Below are positions 40,701 through 46,619 of a DNA stretch of 64,000 bases, in pieces. Source of the stretch: Paragonimus westermani. Its lineage: Eukaryota > Platyhelminthes > Trematoda > Plagiorchiida > Troglotrematidae. Location of the stretch: NCBI GenBank assembly GCA_008508345.1, contig QNGE01002976.1:33399-97398 (forward strand). The letters run 5' to 3'. How positions within the stretch are numbered: position 1 is the stretch's first letter; every line of letters begins with the position of its first letter. The translations under genes were made by a program, and so were the position numbers. The notes below the pieces were generated by a model. The model was not told the DNA's origin and searched no databases. It saw nothing but the letters and a program-made list of their open reading frames with translations.

Positions 40701-42542
40701 TGCTTCTATTACTGCATTGACGGATTTTCAAGCAGACTGGGAAACGATGTAGACGGGGTAGAGTAATAAATAGAGACGAACTGAAAGAATAATGTGGAAT
40801 AGTTAAGAGGAGGGCGGAATTAGGTGCGTAGGCGGGCTTTTTGCAACAAAACATTTTGGAGACCAGCCCCAATTTCGCTCCCATGGGTCCCCTAGAGGAT
40901 GATTGTGTCACACCCCATCTTTGCCCATTGCCAGCCCCCGAAAGCCCCCCGGGGTCCCTTGGAGAGCCAAATGGGATGTGTTATCAGGGATCGTTCTCCA
41001 AGTTGCTTGTTCGCCCTGCGGTTTCTGCACAAAAACACCATCACTTTTCTACGACATGCTACAATCATGGTGACAAAACAACCACAAGCTCAACAATCGG
41101 CCGACTTAAATAACATTAAGGCTAACGAAATCTTTGTGGTTAATTTATAAGAAGGATCGGTAGTTAGTGTTCACTGTTTCTTTGTCTTGTCCAGAGCATT
41201 TTGCTTACTATCAAATTGAAAATTTTTGAGCACCTAATGAGCCAGGGAGAAATACAGTTTACTCGTGCAATGCATCTCTCACCGGTGTCTTGGCTCCTGC
41301 TCCTTCGCAAACCATACTGCGAGATACGCTTCCCGATGGAGCAAAGCTAGAGAGCAACGAGGCTCCAACTGTGATCACTCCAAGCGCAGTCAATTCCTAA
41401 AACAAAATTGATGGGATTTTCTGTACAGGCGACATGTATCGAATTATTTACAATAACACAATGTGTTTAATGCCACCCTATTGAATGCACACAATTTTTT
41501 AAAAATAGTGTTCATAAGAATTCACTTTTACCAATTCATCATTAAGCTCGGTGGCTCAATTGGCAGAACAAACGACTCTCAGGTGTACAGATCCTAAAGA
41601 TGAGTCGAATCCAATCCAGGCTCAGTTACGTCACCATGAAGTATCTTTCAAATTCGTTTATATAGAACATTGTTGCTGGGGTAAGGCGAATGAAAGCAGT
41701 TGGTGCTCCTGATTATGAAATCAAACAGGCCATCGTTGCGAAGAGAACTCAGTCTTGAATACAAATACTTGGTATTTGCGACGAGAATGAAACCGTGGGT
41801 GTCTAGCCGGTGAGTGGTAGGCTATGGTAGTTACAGAGCCTGTGCAGCCCTTTTTCGGACGCACGAGAGCACGTTGTGTGACCAAGTTTCGATTGCTATA
41901 GATGTGGTTGCCATTCGATACCTCGTAGCTCTCGATTTTTAAACCGGACAAAATGAGCTGGTTGACTTGATCTGCATATAGGACTGGATGATAGGATCAA
42001 ATAAACAGCATTCTCTACAAATATACTGGAGGCTATTTTTCATACGTTCACTTTTCGATGATGTTTTCAGGTGCGTTCAAATGAACGCCTGATCAGGAAA
42101 TCCGAATTACTGGTTCCACATAATTATATTCTTTAAAATGCAATTACCAAACACCGACTGATATTTTTTACGGTTAGTCTGTCCTAATTATCAGCTTTTT
42201 GTTGAATTCAAACAAAAAAGGTTTTTTCAAAACAACATTGTGTTATTTTCGGCGTGAGCATATTATTCAATCCATAGAGTAAATGCCGACTGATTGCCAA
42301 AATTAAGCCCAGGGAATGAAACATAACCCTTCTCGAATTTCTAAGTGTTAATCGAAAAACGTAAGCACGGATGATCTTCAGCGAATAAACTCACATGATT
42401 ATAGTTGATAATCTGTCTGTTCTTGAGGGAGAACATTTTGACCAACGAGATCGTCAAAAACGTGCTCGTGAACCCAATCACCACAGCGTCAGTAAACATC
42501 CGGGGCATCAGGTTCCAACTGGGGGGCGAGAATTCTGGCATC
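4548..42542 (-). CDS. SLC26/SulP-family anion transporter gene, C-terminal 418 residues in eight exons (5' exons not found)
   Basis: Joined exons 42542-42395, 41396-41283, 35899-35822, 30037-29942, 24875-24705, 20406-20137, 8773-8581 and 4735-4548 give one open frame. It starts inside the membrane domain and ends with a stop. Seen: successive hydrophobic segments in SLC26 order, the GSVSRS core motif, a DITIGLVVG membrane exit followed by NIPGTEIF, then a STAS domain split over the last three exons. Known: SLC26 proteins exchange or carry sulfate, chloride, bicarbonate, oxalate or iodide across the plasma membrane, and the STAS domain helps assembly and trafficking. Phases are 0 at all junctions except the last (phase 1). 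Family members run about 600-900 residues, so roughly 300 N-terminal residues are missing here. The subfamily and the ion carried cannot be decided. No clear AATAAA follows the stop; an ATTAAA-like signal lies at 4183-4188 on the minus strand, which is weak evidence. Confidence 0.9.
4736..8580 (-). other. SLC26 last intron (GC-AG)
   Basis: The intron between the two last STAS exons. Its donor is GCAAGT (8575-8580) and its acceptor AG is at 4736-4737. It contains a short piece of the SINE-like repeat at about 7.74-7.87 kb. Overlapping open frames at 6277-6616 (both strands) and 8186-8482 (minus) were inspected and not recognised. Confidence 0.75.
7735..7870 (+). repeat. SINE-like repeat, partial forward copy
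   Basis: Two blocks match the forward repeat at 580-1090: aagttctactgtcggtcgtgg near 7740 and gactggaaagtccaccagaa near 7823. They flank about 60 bp of unrelated or decayed sequence. The first block matches the paralog at 57.2 kb better than the one at 0.9 kb. Confidence 0.5.
8581..8773 (-). CDS. SLC26 exon: STAS domain core strand and helix
   Basis: 193 bp, 64 codons plus one base. The probable acceptor is ttatgtatttctgccag; a second in-phase AG eight to nine bases further in is possible, so the first three residues are uncertain. The core KTFLLLELNGLSHVDPTGAH followed by VLQTLHYELIEDHVVPIYVG is the STAS strand-turn-helix-strand, with V-D-P-T-G in place of the common I-D-S-x-G. The exon ends AG|GCAAGT (8575-8580), a GC-type donor. 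Reading on past it would reach a stop after three further codons. Using it gives phase 1, exactly what the last exon needs. Confidence 0.88.
9726..9940 (+). CDS. Possible plus-strand exon nested in the SLC26 intron, unknown product
   Basis: A strong pyrimidine-rich acceptor (tttgtttatctcactgtactcag, ending at 9725) is followed by an open frame of about 70 codons with a balanced composition. It includes FMRTCGDQQVHWTTPWQNVG and FCGVEQDTGGTHFMICLEYA, then a basic stretch and a TGA at 9938-9940. An internal CG|gtatga near 9909 could be a donor instead. Three Cys and several Trp suggest an extracellular domain, but no family was recognised. It is on the strand opposite to the host gene. It could be an exon of a nested gene, or a remnant of a retrocopy. 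Confidence 0.35.
10737..10919 (+). CDS. Possible coding remnant downstream of 9.7-kb exon, unknown product
   Basis: An open frame of 60 codons on the same strand as the 9726-9940 segment. It reads GDLRSGDGFIMYHIGTSESE, then NGPQGVRIHRWLNGNDSVSI, and stops at 10919. A possible acceptor (tgcctacttacgaag) lies at about 10765. A second frame (10645-10905) overlaps it, so frame choice is uncertain. No domain was recognised, and nothing proves that the two segments belong together. Confidence 0.22.
   Translation: MQCDIAYLRRGDLRSGDGFIMYHIGTSESETNGPQGVRIHRWLNGNDSVSIKRPTMKTTN
11359..11658 (-). CDS. Unassigned minus-strand open frame inside SLC26 intron
   Basis: 99 codons with a soluble, charged composition (for example KIDLERVVENLDSLIKCLL). 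A possible donor, GAACTTGAAG|gtaatg, lies inside it. It was considered as an extra exon of the STAS insert because it is on the same strand. That donor gives phase 1, whereas the next SLC26 exon needs phase 0, so it is not included in the gene. Its function is unknown and it may be non-coding. Confidence 0.18.
   Translation of the reverse strand: MKRVEQLVHCFRNETDKIDLERVVENLDSLIKCLLNGTYQKISFSNLICYPDESINHELEGNGKVVQAFRLRKWFTDLGAIMTRRLLVGLYDRTGCLSL
17125..17295 (+). repeat. SINE-like repeat, forward copy
   Basis: It matches 930-1090 with many substitutions: a gcggccatggcaaggatata block near 17142, gacgagccttaacaagagca near 17173, then a tail with gaccggaaaacttatgggaa. It lies about 0.8 kb from a reverse copy at 18.04-18.26 kb, so the two could pair as a larger foldback. 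Confidence 0.6.
18040..18255 (-). repeat. SINE-like repeat, reverse copy
   Basis: On the plus strand it carries agactcgagtttcaccctcc, then actagaactccggccaccct and gttgaccattgcgccattag. These match the copies at 1-125 and 57.2 kb. Read on the minus strand, the last block is an A-box-like tggcgcaatgg. Confidence 0.6.
18403..18740 (-). mobile_element. Penelope-like element fragment, GIY-YIG endonuclease
   Basis: The minus strand encodes FIYEFI, a stop (18688-18690), then CGVKYIGRT, EKRITEHIPKW and, nearer the end, QKQMVTNLLL. Penelope-like elements end in a GIY-YIG nuclease with the pattern I-Y-x-(F)-x-C-x-C-G-x-x-Y-(I/V)-G-x-T, then a basic helix with E-H-(I/L)-P-K-W and a tail rich in K-x-F-V. 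The order and spacing agree. The in-frame stop replaces the codon just before the first Cys, so the copy is dead. It lies in sense with the SLC26 gene inside its 11-kb intron. Confidence 0.65.
18902..19360 (-). pseudogene. Penelope-like element fragment, C-terminal RT/linker region (decayed)
   Basis: An open minus-strand frame of 152 codons immediately upstream of the GIY-YIG fragment. Its last third, SFAPPSLKRGLVRNFFSRIR followed by RICSPETIQKDSAFINQTL, resembles the Penelope RT-to-endonuclease linker: S-F-x-P-x-x-x-K-R-x-L-(V/I)-x-x-L-x-x-R-A-x-x-I-C-(S/T), then a helix preceding G-Y-P. The first two thirds are not recognisable and may be out of frame. The RT catalytic motifs are not visible. 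The identification rests on the linker pattern and on the neighbouring nuclease. Confidence 0.5.
20137..20406 (-). CDS. SLC26 exon: STAS domain, first half and variable insert
   Basis: 270 bp, 90 codons, phase 0 at both ends. The acceptor is gtgtgatttcctag; the donor is an ideal gtgagt at 20131-20136. It starts SPDNHPHLFKLDDYEQYIIV, then CGLVGSLNFASAEKLSSDVF. This corresponds to the STAS beta strand and helix usually written (I)-x-R-x-x-x-P-L-Y-F-A-N-x-x-x-F. A charged run (RQEEKERRSRMEKQIDN) and a flexible acidic stretch (HPADDDVGRPQYTFGREVPS) follow, which is the intervening sequence that varies between SLC26 members. It ends GMVEDRVTSA. The insert is short compared with many vertebrate paralogs. 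Confidence 0.9.
20407..24704 (-). other. SLC26 intron, no recognised content
   Basis: A 4.3-kb phase-0 intron. Open frames are short and overlapping, for example 20661-20955 on both strands. No element, RNA gene or long repeat was recognised. Confidence 0.7.
24705..24875 (-). CDS. SLC26 exon: last membrane helices and start of STAS domain
   Basis: 171 bp, 57 codons, phase 0 to phase 0. The acceptor is ttgctctttcag and the donor is gttagt at 24699-24704. The exon begins FLFMITFLATLLLDITIG and goes on LVVGIIGCLLALTEQQRKPH, then LTVLNNIPGTEIFARGTYK. The family hallmarks are L-L-D-x-x-x-G-L-x-V-G, the end of the transport domain, and (V/I)-P-G-T-(D/E)-I-(Y/F), the entry into the cytosolic STAS domain. 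The open frame continues upstream through the intron as far as 24983, including a DFVW-like stretch. The acceptor and the phase of the 29942-30037 exon show that this extension is intronic. Confidence 0.93.
24876..29941 (-). other. SLC26 intron, no recognised content
   Basis: A 5.1-kb phase-0 intron. Short open frames at 25450-25791 (both strands), 26057-26719 and 27408-27958 were inspected without finding a domain. A short TA run lies near 28615. Confidence 0.7.
29942..30037 (-). CDS. SLC26 exon: CILSAIIAVALKNIL...MWRTYKRDF
   Basis: 96 bp, 32 codons, phase 0 at each end. The acceptor is gataatttttag in minus-strand reading; the donor is gtgagt at 29936-29941. The product CILSAIIAVALKNIL, then SHLCHIPNMWRTYKRDF, matches the SLC26 consensus C-(V/I)-L-A-x-I-I-x-V-A-L-K-G-x-x-x-Q, followed by a short amphipathic loop ending L-W-R-x-S-K-x-D-F. 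The upstream exon ends VTPT, so the joined sequence reproduces the usual L-P-K-C-V-L-A-type join with Thr in place of Lys. Downstream it continues into FLFMITFLATLLLD. Confidence 0.92.
32042..32232 (+). repeat. Interspersed repeat, copy 1 (pair with 48.1 kb)
   Basis: It shares an ordered series of blocks with 48080-48274: a gtagg-acct-gatg motif, gaatatggacgaagccgttttt against gaatacggacgtagctattttt, gggtttgctttt against aggtttgctcttt, then ctttatggttgtgtg against ctttatggttatgtg. Similarity is roughly 65-70% by eye. The family is not identified. Confidence 0.5.
34066..34107 (+). pseudogene. gag CCHC zinc knuckle
   Basis: The sequence CFVCDGVGHFARQC has the exact CX2CX4HX4C spacing of the nucleocapsid zinc knuckle, followed by PNRRFCPCC. 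It is preceded by a basic, Arg-rich stretch (RRPREQPRRNH), as is usual for a nucleocapsid that binds the element's RNA. It belongs to the gypsy fragment. Confidence 0.85.
34190..34423 (+). pseudogene. gypsy aspartic protease remnant
   Basis: The active-site motif VDTGAG is at 34208-34225 (Asp codon 34211-34213). It is followed by a hydrophobic stretch, VVMVGGTALKVLGTQNVEIQ, and by a C-terminal TIIGADRL (the family I-I-G-x-D-x-L). The frame differs from that of the zinc knuckle by one base and ends at a TGA (34421-34423). A single Asp-Thr-Gly per chain is expected, because the retroelement enzyme works as a dimer. Confidence 0.75.
34424..35014 (+). pseudogene. gypsy reverse transcriptase, N-terminal half, truncated
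   Basis: After a spacer, HTIDLQPGEECRPVYRRIPF is the classic lead-in to gypsy RT. Past a stop at 34715-34717 come the fingers (REMLEKGIIQRTSSPFSSPV, then FCVDFRELNRVTIKDAFPMP) and palm motif A (LSLIDLRSGYWQLPMA). The reading ends KTGRLII-stop at 35014 before motifs B to E, so the catalytic Asp pair of motif C is missing. It can no longer act. Confidence 0.85.
35360..35390. repeat. AT/ATAC simple repeat
   Basis: A short palindromic run of tacatacatatatatatata followed by tgtat. Similar runs occur near 44.63 kb and, mirrored, near 62.89 kb. Confidence 0.8.
35822..35899 (-). CDS. SLC26 exon: LNGIASSILVVFVLLFLGPYFS helix
   Basis: 78 bp, 26 codons, phase 0 on both sides. The acceptor is preceded by catcgttttctttcag in minus-strand reading; the donor is gtgagt at 35816-35821. 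It codes for LNGIASSILVVFVLL followed by FLGPYFSVTPT. SLC26 proteins have a helix of the form L-x-S-L-L-V-L-L-V-L-L-x-x-G-P-x-F-x-x-L-P directly after the G-K-T loop, and the match is close over its whole length. It was too short to stand out as an open frame and was found from the expected neighbour order. An adjacent hydrophobic minus-strand frame at 35559-35789 is not part of the gene. Confidence 0.9.
35900..41282 (-). other. SLC26 intron, largely unrecognised
   Basis: A 5.4-kb phase-0 intron. Overlapping open frames cluster at 37.7-39.1 kb (plus-strand frames of 157 and 160 codons, minus-strand frame of 125 codons) and at 40.4-40.9 kb (minus, 162 codons). No domain or transposon motif was recognised in them, and both strands are equally open. 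Confidence 0.65.
41283..41396 (-). CDS. SLC26 exon: ELTALG...GSVSRSMV core helix (anion site)
   Basis: 114 bp, 38 codons, phase 0 at both ends. The acceptor follows a pyrimidine tract ending gttttag; the donor is gtgaga at 41277-41282. It encodes ELTALGVITVGASLL and then SFAPSGSVSRSMVCEGAG, ending AKTP. This is the most diagnostic stretch of the family: N-Q-E-L-x-A-x-G followed by F-P-x-x-G-S-x-S-R-(S/T)-x-V, then G-x-K-T. In prestin the Ser-Arg pair at the start of transmembrane helix 10 lines the anion site, and both are kept here. The exon joins without frame change to the upstream NYNH and the downstream LNGIASS. A tRNA-like repeat lies about 150 bp upstream in the intron. Confidence 0.92.
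41543..41622 (+). repeat. tRNA-like element (probable tRNA-derived SINE head)
   Basis: It has an A-box, tggctcaattgg (41552-41563), matching TRGCNNARNNGG, and a B-box-like gagtcgaatcc (41602-41612) that differs from GGTTCGANTCC at two places. The A-to-B spacing of nearly 40 bases between boxes is a little long for a plain tRNA without an intron, and no clear acceptor-stem pairing is visible. A degenerate tRNA or the head of a tRNA-derived SINE are the two options. It sits about 150 bp from the SLC26 41.3-kb exon, antisense. Confidence 0.5.
42395..42542 (-). CDS. SLC26 exon: membrane segment with PPSWNLMPRMFTDA...VKMF
   Basis: This 148-bp exon encodes one split base plus 49 residues. The acceptor is a T-rich tract ending tttttag (42543 upward on the plus strand) and the donor is gtgagt at 42389-42394. 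The motif PPSWNLMPRMFTDAVVIGF followed by SLVKMFSLKN matches the SLC26 region where a proline-rich loop leads into a helix and then a K-x-F-A-x-K-x-x-Y-like stretch before the conserved N-Q-E-L. Here the next residues, NYNH, run directly into ELTALG of the following exon. The exon starts with the third base of a codon, so the missing upstream exon must end in phase 2. It is the most 5' exon located. Confidence 0.88.
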
Positions 42543-43537
42543 CTAAAAAGTATCAGCGCACATACCCGAATGGTAACGTGATCAGTGGAAGTTATCGTAC
42601 TGCATCTATCAAGGTCTAATGGGATAAAATTGTACGAGTATAGTCGTTCCTTTTATTGGTTGACCACAGAGACGCTCACAGGGCAACCTGCAACCACGAC
42701 TTTCGATTTTTTTCATCAGAGGTGATTATTCTGTAAACGGATGCATCTGAGAGTTTCGTACATACTCCACGATAGTGGTACGCATAGACACCCCACGAAG
42801 GGAATGAGATTGACTTGACAAACAGCCTTGGTCATATTTGTAAGAGATGATTAACACTTATCAGTACAAGGTCCGTCCAACCACCCCCGATTTGACAATG
42901 AGCACTTGTGCTCTTAACGGCTGGCTGATTGCGTACAAACTGTTGTTATCAGTGAGCCTGCACGAGATGTTGCAATCAGCAAGCATGCACGTTACGCACT
43001 GTGAGAGCTGGCATAACATGGCGTAACATGTGCATTTCAAACTGTGCAAATGTTTACTACGTGATTGAAATGCCGGCGCTGGCACAGCACAACTGGATTA
43101 CCGCAACGTCGGGGGTGCCCAGTACACACATACGTCTACTTGAAAACAGTCGGCCGTAAGAAGGCAACTTCGATAAATCGAAACAAGCCAACAGCAGTAA
43201 AACAATTTATGTAAATAATCCACCAAAAAGTTTGTCACTTAATCTGTTTTCATTCATTCAAACCTGACATACTATGAAGTGTATTGCATAGAGCAAGCAT
43301 TCCAGCTAAGCGATTTGTTTGACGAAGGTGATTGACTTGTATGACTTGATTGCATCGTATCGTGAAGACCGAAGACAATAACATCCTATTCTAGGAGAAG
43401 CATTGTTCTAATATGTGCACGGAACGCGGTAGCACAGTGATTTATTCACACTACCACTCTCTTCGTTGTGCAAGATGGTAATGGTTCTATACAAATAAGG
43501 AGCATAACTAGTATGAATAGCACAACTGGTGGTTGAT
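42543..43537 (-). other. Upstream SLC26 intron, beginning
   Basis: One kilobase between the 5'-most SLC26 exon found and the left arm of the inverted repeat. No exon with the required phase-2 donor was recognised. If the inverted repeat is real, this segment may have a copy beyond the right edge of the window. Confidence 0.5.
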
Positions 43538-43708
43538 CTTAAGCTGAATTATACAAGTATTTTACCTTTGACTACTAATATCCACAGCAGATTAATCCAT
43601 GATCGCAGCGACCCCAGTCACGATTTCCGCTTTATGGGGGGACTAGATGACATTTCTTAGTCATCTGACCTCACTTCCACTACACATATGTGACTGCATC
43701 TCAAACAG

Positions 43709-43746
43709 AAACCAAATAAAGCATTTGCCGGCTTTTGCGCAAAGGA
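43709..43746 (+). CDS. Candidate short exon in the left arm, unknown gene
   Basis: 38 bp: 12 codons (KPNKAFAGFCAK) plus two bases. It lies between a cag acceptor (43706-43708) and a perfect gtaagt donor (43747-43752). The two leftover bases join with the single leading base of the 44273-44375 segment to complete a codon, so the two are phase-compatible. The mirror copy is at 63792-63829. Being so short, it rests only on signals and phase. Confidence 0.35.
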
Positions 43747-44272
43747 GTAAGTAAGTCATATAGCTAGGCCCTTATTCAAACTAACCACAGAACACTGCTC
43801 TGATTTCACTGGAGTTGCAGTCAACGACATAACTAACAGTATGATTGTATCAGTGTGACTCTATCCTAACCATAATGAGAATACTTTTCGTACACAGCTT
43901 AACCCACTGTCATTCGCTTAATTTAATCTCCGCAAATGACATACTTATGACGCCAGCGTTTCTCACCTATCCCCAGGTCACCAAGACAGTTCAATCAATC
44001 CCATCCAGAAAGGGGCACACTACTCGAAATTCGCCGCTTTCAGATATCATCACTTGCGCATATCCCTGCCACGGTCAGGATTTGAAATGTGACCACATTT
44101 CATGAAGCGGTCGTATTGATCACTTTGTCACCAATACCCCATTACGCACGGTTGGGTTATCATATTCAGACACTCAGTAACCATATTCTATTTACCAGCA
44201 ATATTGTGAATGTAGAAAGTATTGCTTCTTCGGACAAACTGATAGTGCTTACTTTGTTCTTTTTCTCCTAAG

Positions 44273-44375
44273 CGGGTATCGCGTCCAGCCCATAGAAACC
44301 TCCAGAGGCGTTTATGTTAACGTGAAAGCCAGTGAACCGTTGAATACGGAACACCTAAGCAGTCGTTCCAGAGAG
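44273..44375 (+). CDS. Candidate exon in the left arm, unknown gene
   Basis: The acceptor is excellent (cttactttgttctttttctcctaag, ending at 44272) and the donor ideal (GAGAG|gtgagt, 44376 on). The one open frame gives 34 codons: GYRVQPIETSRGVYVNVKAS, then EPLNTEHLSSRSRE. It starts after one base and ends in phase 0. The mirror exon at 63163-63265 codes Ala instead of Pro at residue 22. No family was recognised. The right-arm copy runs in the same direction as the SLC26 gene and could be an upstream exon of it, but nothing in the protein confirms that. Confidence 0.5.
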
Positions 44376-45191
44376 GTGAGTGTGCCAATACAAAGGTGAT
44401 GCGACCCAAGAACGTGGGGTATGATCGTGTCATATCACGATCAAGCCAGCTTTTCGTCCAGCAGTGAAGTTGTAACTAGCATTGAGCTCATTTTACGAAT
44501 TATCCGATAAGAATTGTGGGATTTGTGACTTTTATGGGCTGGTTGAATGGACCATGTTTCCATATCGAACGTACTGATACGTCATATATCTTGGAAAAAA
44601 AGCACCGTTTTTTACATTTATGCATACATATATATATATGTATATATATCAAGACGAGCAAAATGGAAACCATAAGTTGATTCTGGTATGGTGAAGATGA
44701 AGTACGGTACCACTAGCGGGTAGACAGACGGGCAGCCGCATTGTGTGTTCGAAATAAATGGGGAAAACAAGAAAAGTAACTTTTGGAAAACAGCCAATCA
44801 AGAAATGGCTTGTCTCATGTACGAAGTTTTCATTGACGCTCAATTTCCCAGGAAGAAAGGCAGCGTGTGCAAGGCAGTTATGTCGGTGAGGCATAAGCCG
44901 CCCGTTTTAAATCAGCGAACAGAAAATATCTGCACCACTCGAATTCTTAGTCCACAGCACTAATGCTACTCGTTTTAATCTGCCATTGTGATGATCATGT
45001 GGGCTGATATAAATTGATTACATTTGTTGCGCTAGAGACACCAACTTCTACACAGGTGTAGTGTTAACCAATGTATGACTCCTCCTAACAGTCATTCCTG
45101 TTGACCCATACCGACATTTGATACGATGCCACAAAACTGACACACATACGACTAGTTTTACCGAATAACTTTCATTCACACTTACACACAG

Positions 45192-45319
45192 GTAAACTAC
45201 TAAAAACAGAGGCGGACATCACATTTCCATTCTGTTTACTTTCACCAGACACATGGTTCGTACTGTCAATCGACAAAGTAAATTGGGAGGAGGTAGCCGG
45301 ATTCTATATGGCTAACTAA
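45192..45319 (+). CDS. Candidate terminal exon in the left arm, unknown gene
   Basis: A pyrimidine-rich acceptor (actttcattcacacttacacacag) is followed by two bases and 41 open codons ending in TAA (45317-45319). The product includes LLKTEADITFPFCLLSPDTW and VLSIDKVNWEEVAGFYMAN. Its phase (1) does not fit directly onto the 44.3-kb segment, so an exon between them would be required. The mirror copy is 62219-62346. The function is not recognised. Confidence 0.28.
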
Positions 45320-46619
45320 ACTGCAGATCTGGCCAGTTCACATATGTCCATTCGTTGGCACGCCAAGCTGACACGTCAGGCCTTATTCCACGAATCGGTG
45401 ATGTGAGGCTAGTGGGTCAAGATAATCAAAACAAACTGAAGTGCTTCGCAACTGTTTGGACGTACCATAGGTTGCGCCACAGAATACAGCTTATATTTAC
45501 ACGCAATTATCCAGTCGCCGAACCGGGTGTACTGTCATCATTATGACACATAGACCCTGAAAGTGCGAAACGCACAAAATCAAACCATTTTGCCCCCTTC
45601 GTTATCTACAAGGGTCACCCAGATCAACCTAACTACGTACGCATATGCACTATGAAGTTTATGAGAGATGGTTCCTTACCAGCAATAAACTATAAAGAAG
45701 ACGCTAGATATGTTCACGAATAAGGAAATTTAATCTGTTTGCCTCACAGTGATTCAAACAGGAAGTAGTGTAGCCTTCTCAGTGTGACTATTGTGAGAAT
45801 GATCAGCTCAGTCATCAAATTTATCACAGCAGTGCCTTTTTGCTACATTCGCTTCCAACCGGAGGACTTCCTGATGTTCGTTTTGAAGTATAATTGCAGC
45901 GCGTCTTTCCTTACTGTTGAATGCATGTGGTGATGCATCTATCAGAAAACTGGAAGTCGCTAAATACAGTATCCTGTGGGAGGGCAAGATAAAACTGTCA
46001 CGACGAAACTGGACCTTGACGCAGTGTGATACTTTGCGCATCTCGATGACCAATGGGGCTAAGTTGGACGGTGTACTGACCACACCAACAGAGTCACCCA
46101 TAGCAGGCAGGCCAACAGGTAAAGGTCTGACAAACCACAGTATCCTGGTGCATAAGGTTGGGAGATGAAGGAGGTTGGCATATTTTTCCCAAAAAATATA
46201 ACAGTTCAGGTATACTGCCACCGACTCGTTGCGGTATAGGCTTTCGAGCCAAAGAATTTGGTTGAGGACCCTGATCGTTCTCGTGTTCAGGTCGGAGCGT
46301 CCTGACAGTATCTCAGCCCACATACAACCATTAATAATCACAGCACTGGTAATTTCATACTGCATCGGCTGCCTCGCAGTATAAGCCAGTTCGTCCTATC
46401 TTCTTCATACATCAGGGTGGATAGGAGAAAACATGCTATCGCTGACCCCTTCCCCATTATTTTTTCAAATTTTTTCCCAGGTCCCTCTCGACCTCCACCT
46501 TTCAGCATTACTTCAGAGGTACCACATCAGATATGGCTAATCGTAGTAACACTGAGCCGTTAATCTCTATTTCTTGCCACTCAGCTTTAGGCCTGCCTCG
46601 TCTCTTGCTTAGACCTAGA

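Noticed and set aside
45808..46365. 185-codon minus-strand open frame, repeated at 61173-61730
   Set aside because: No domain or splice context was recognised, and the opposite strand is also open for 83 codons. The double occurrence only reflects the inverted repeat.
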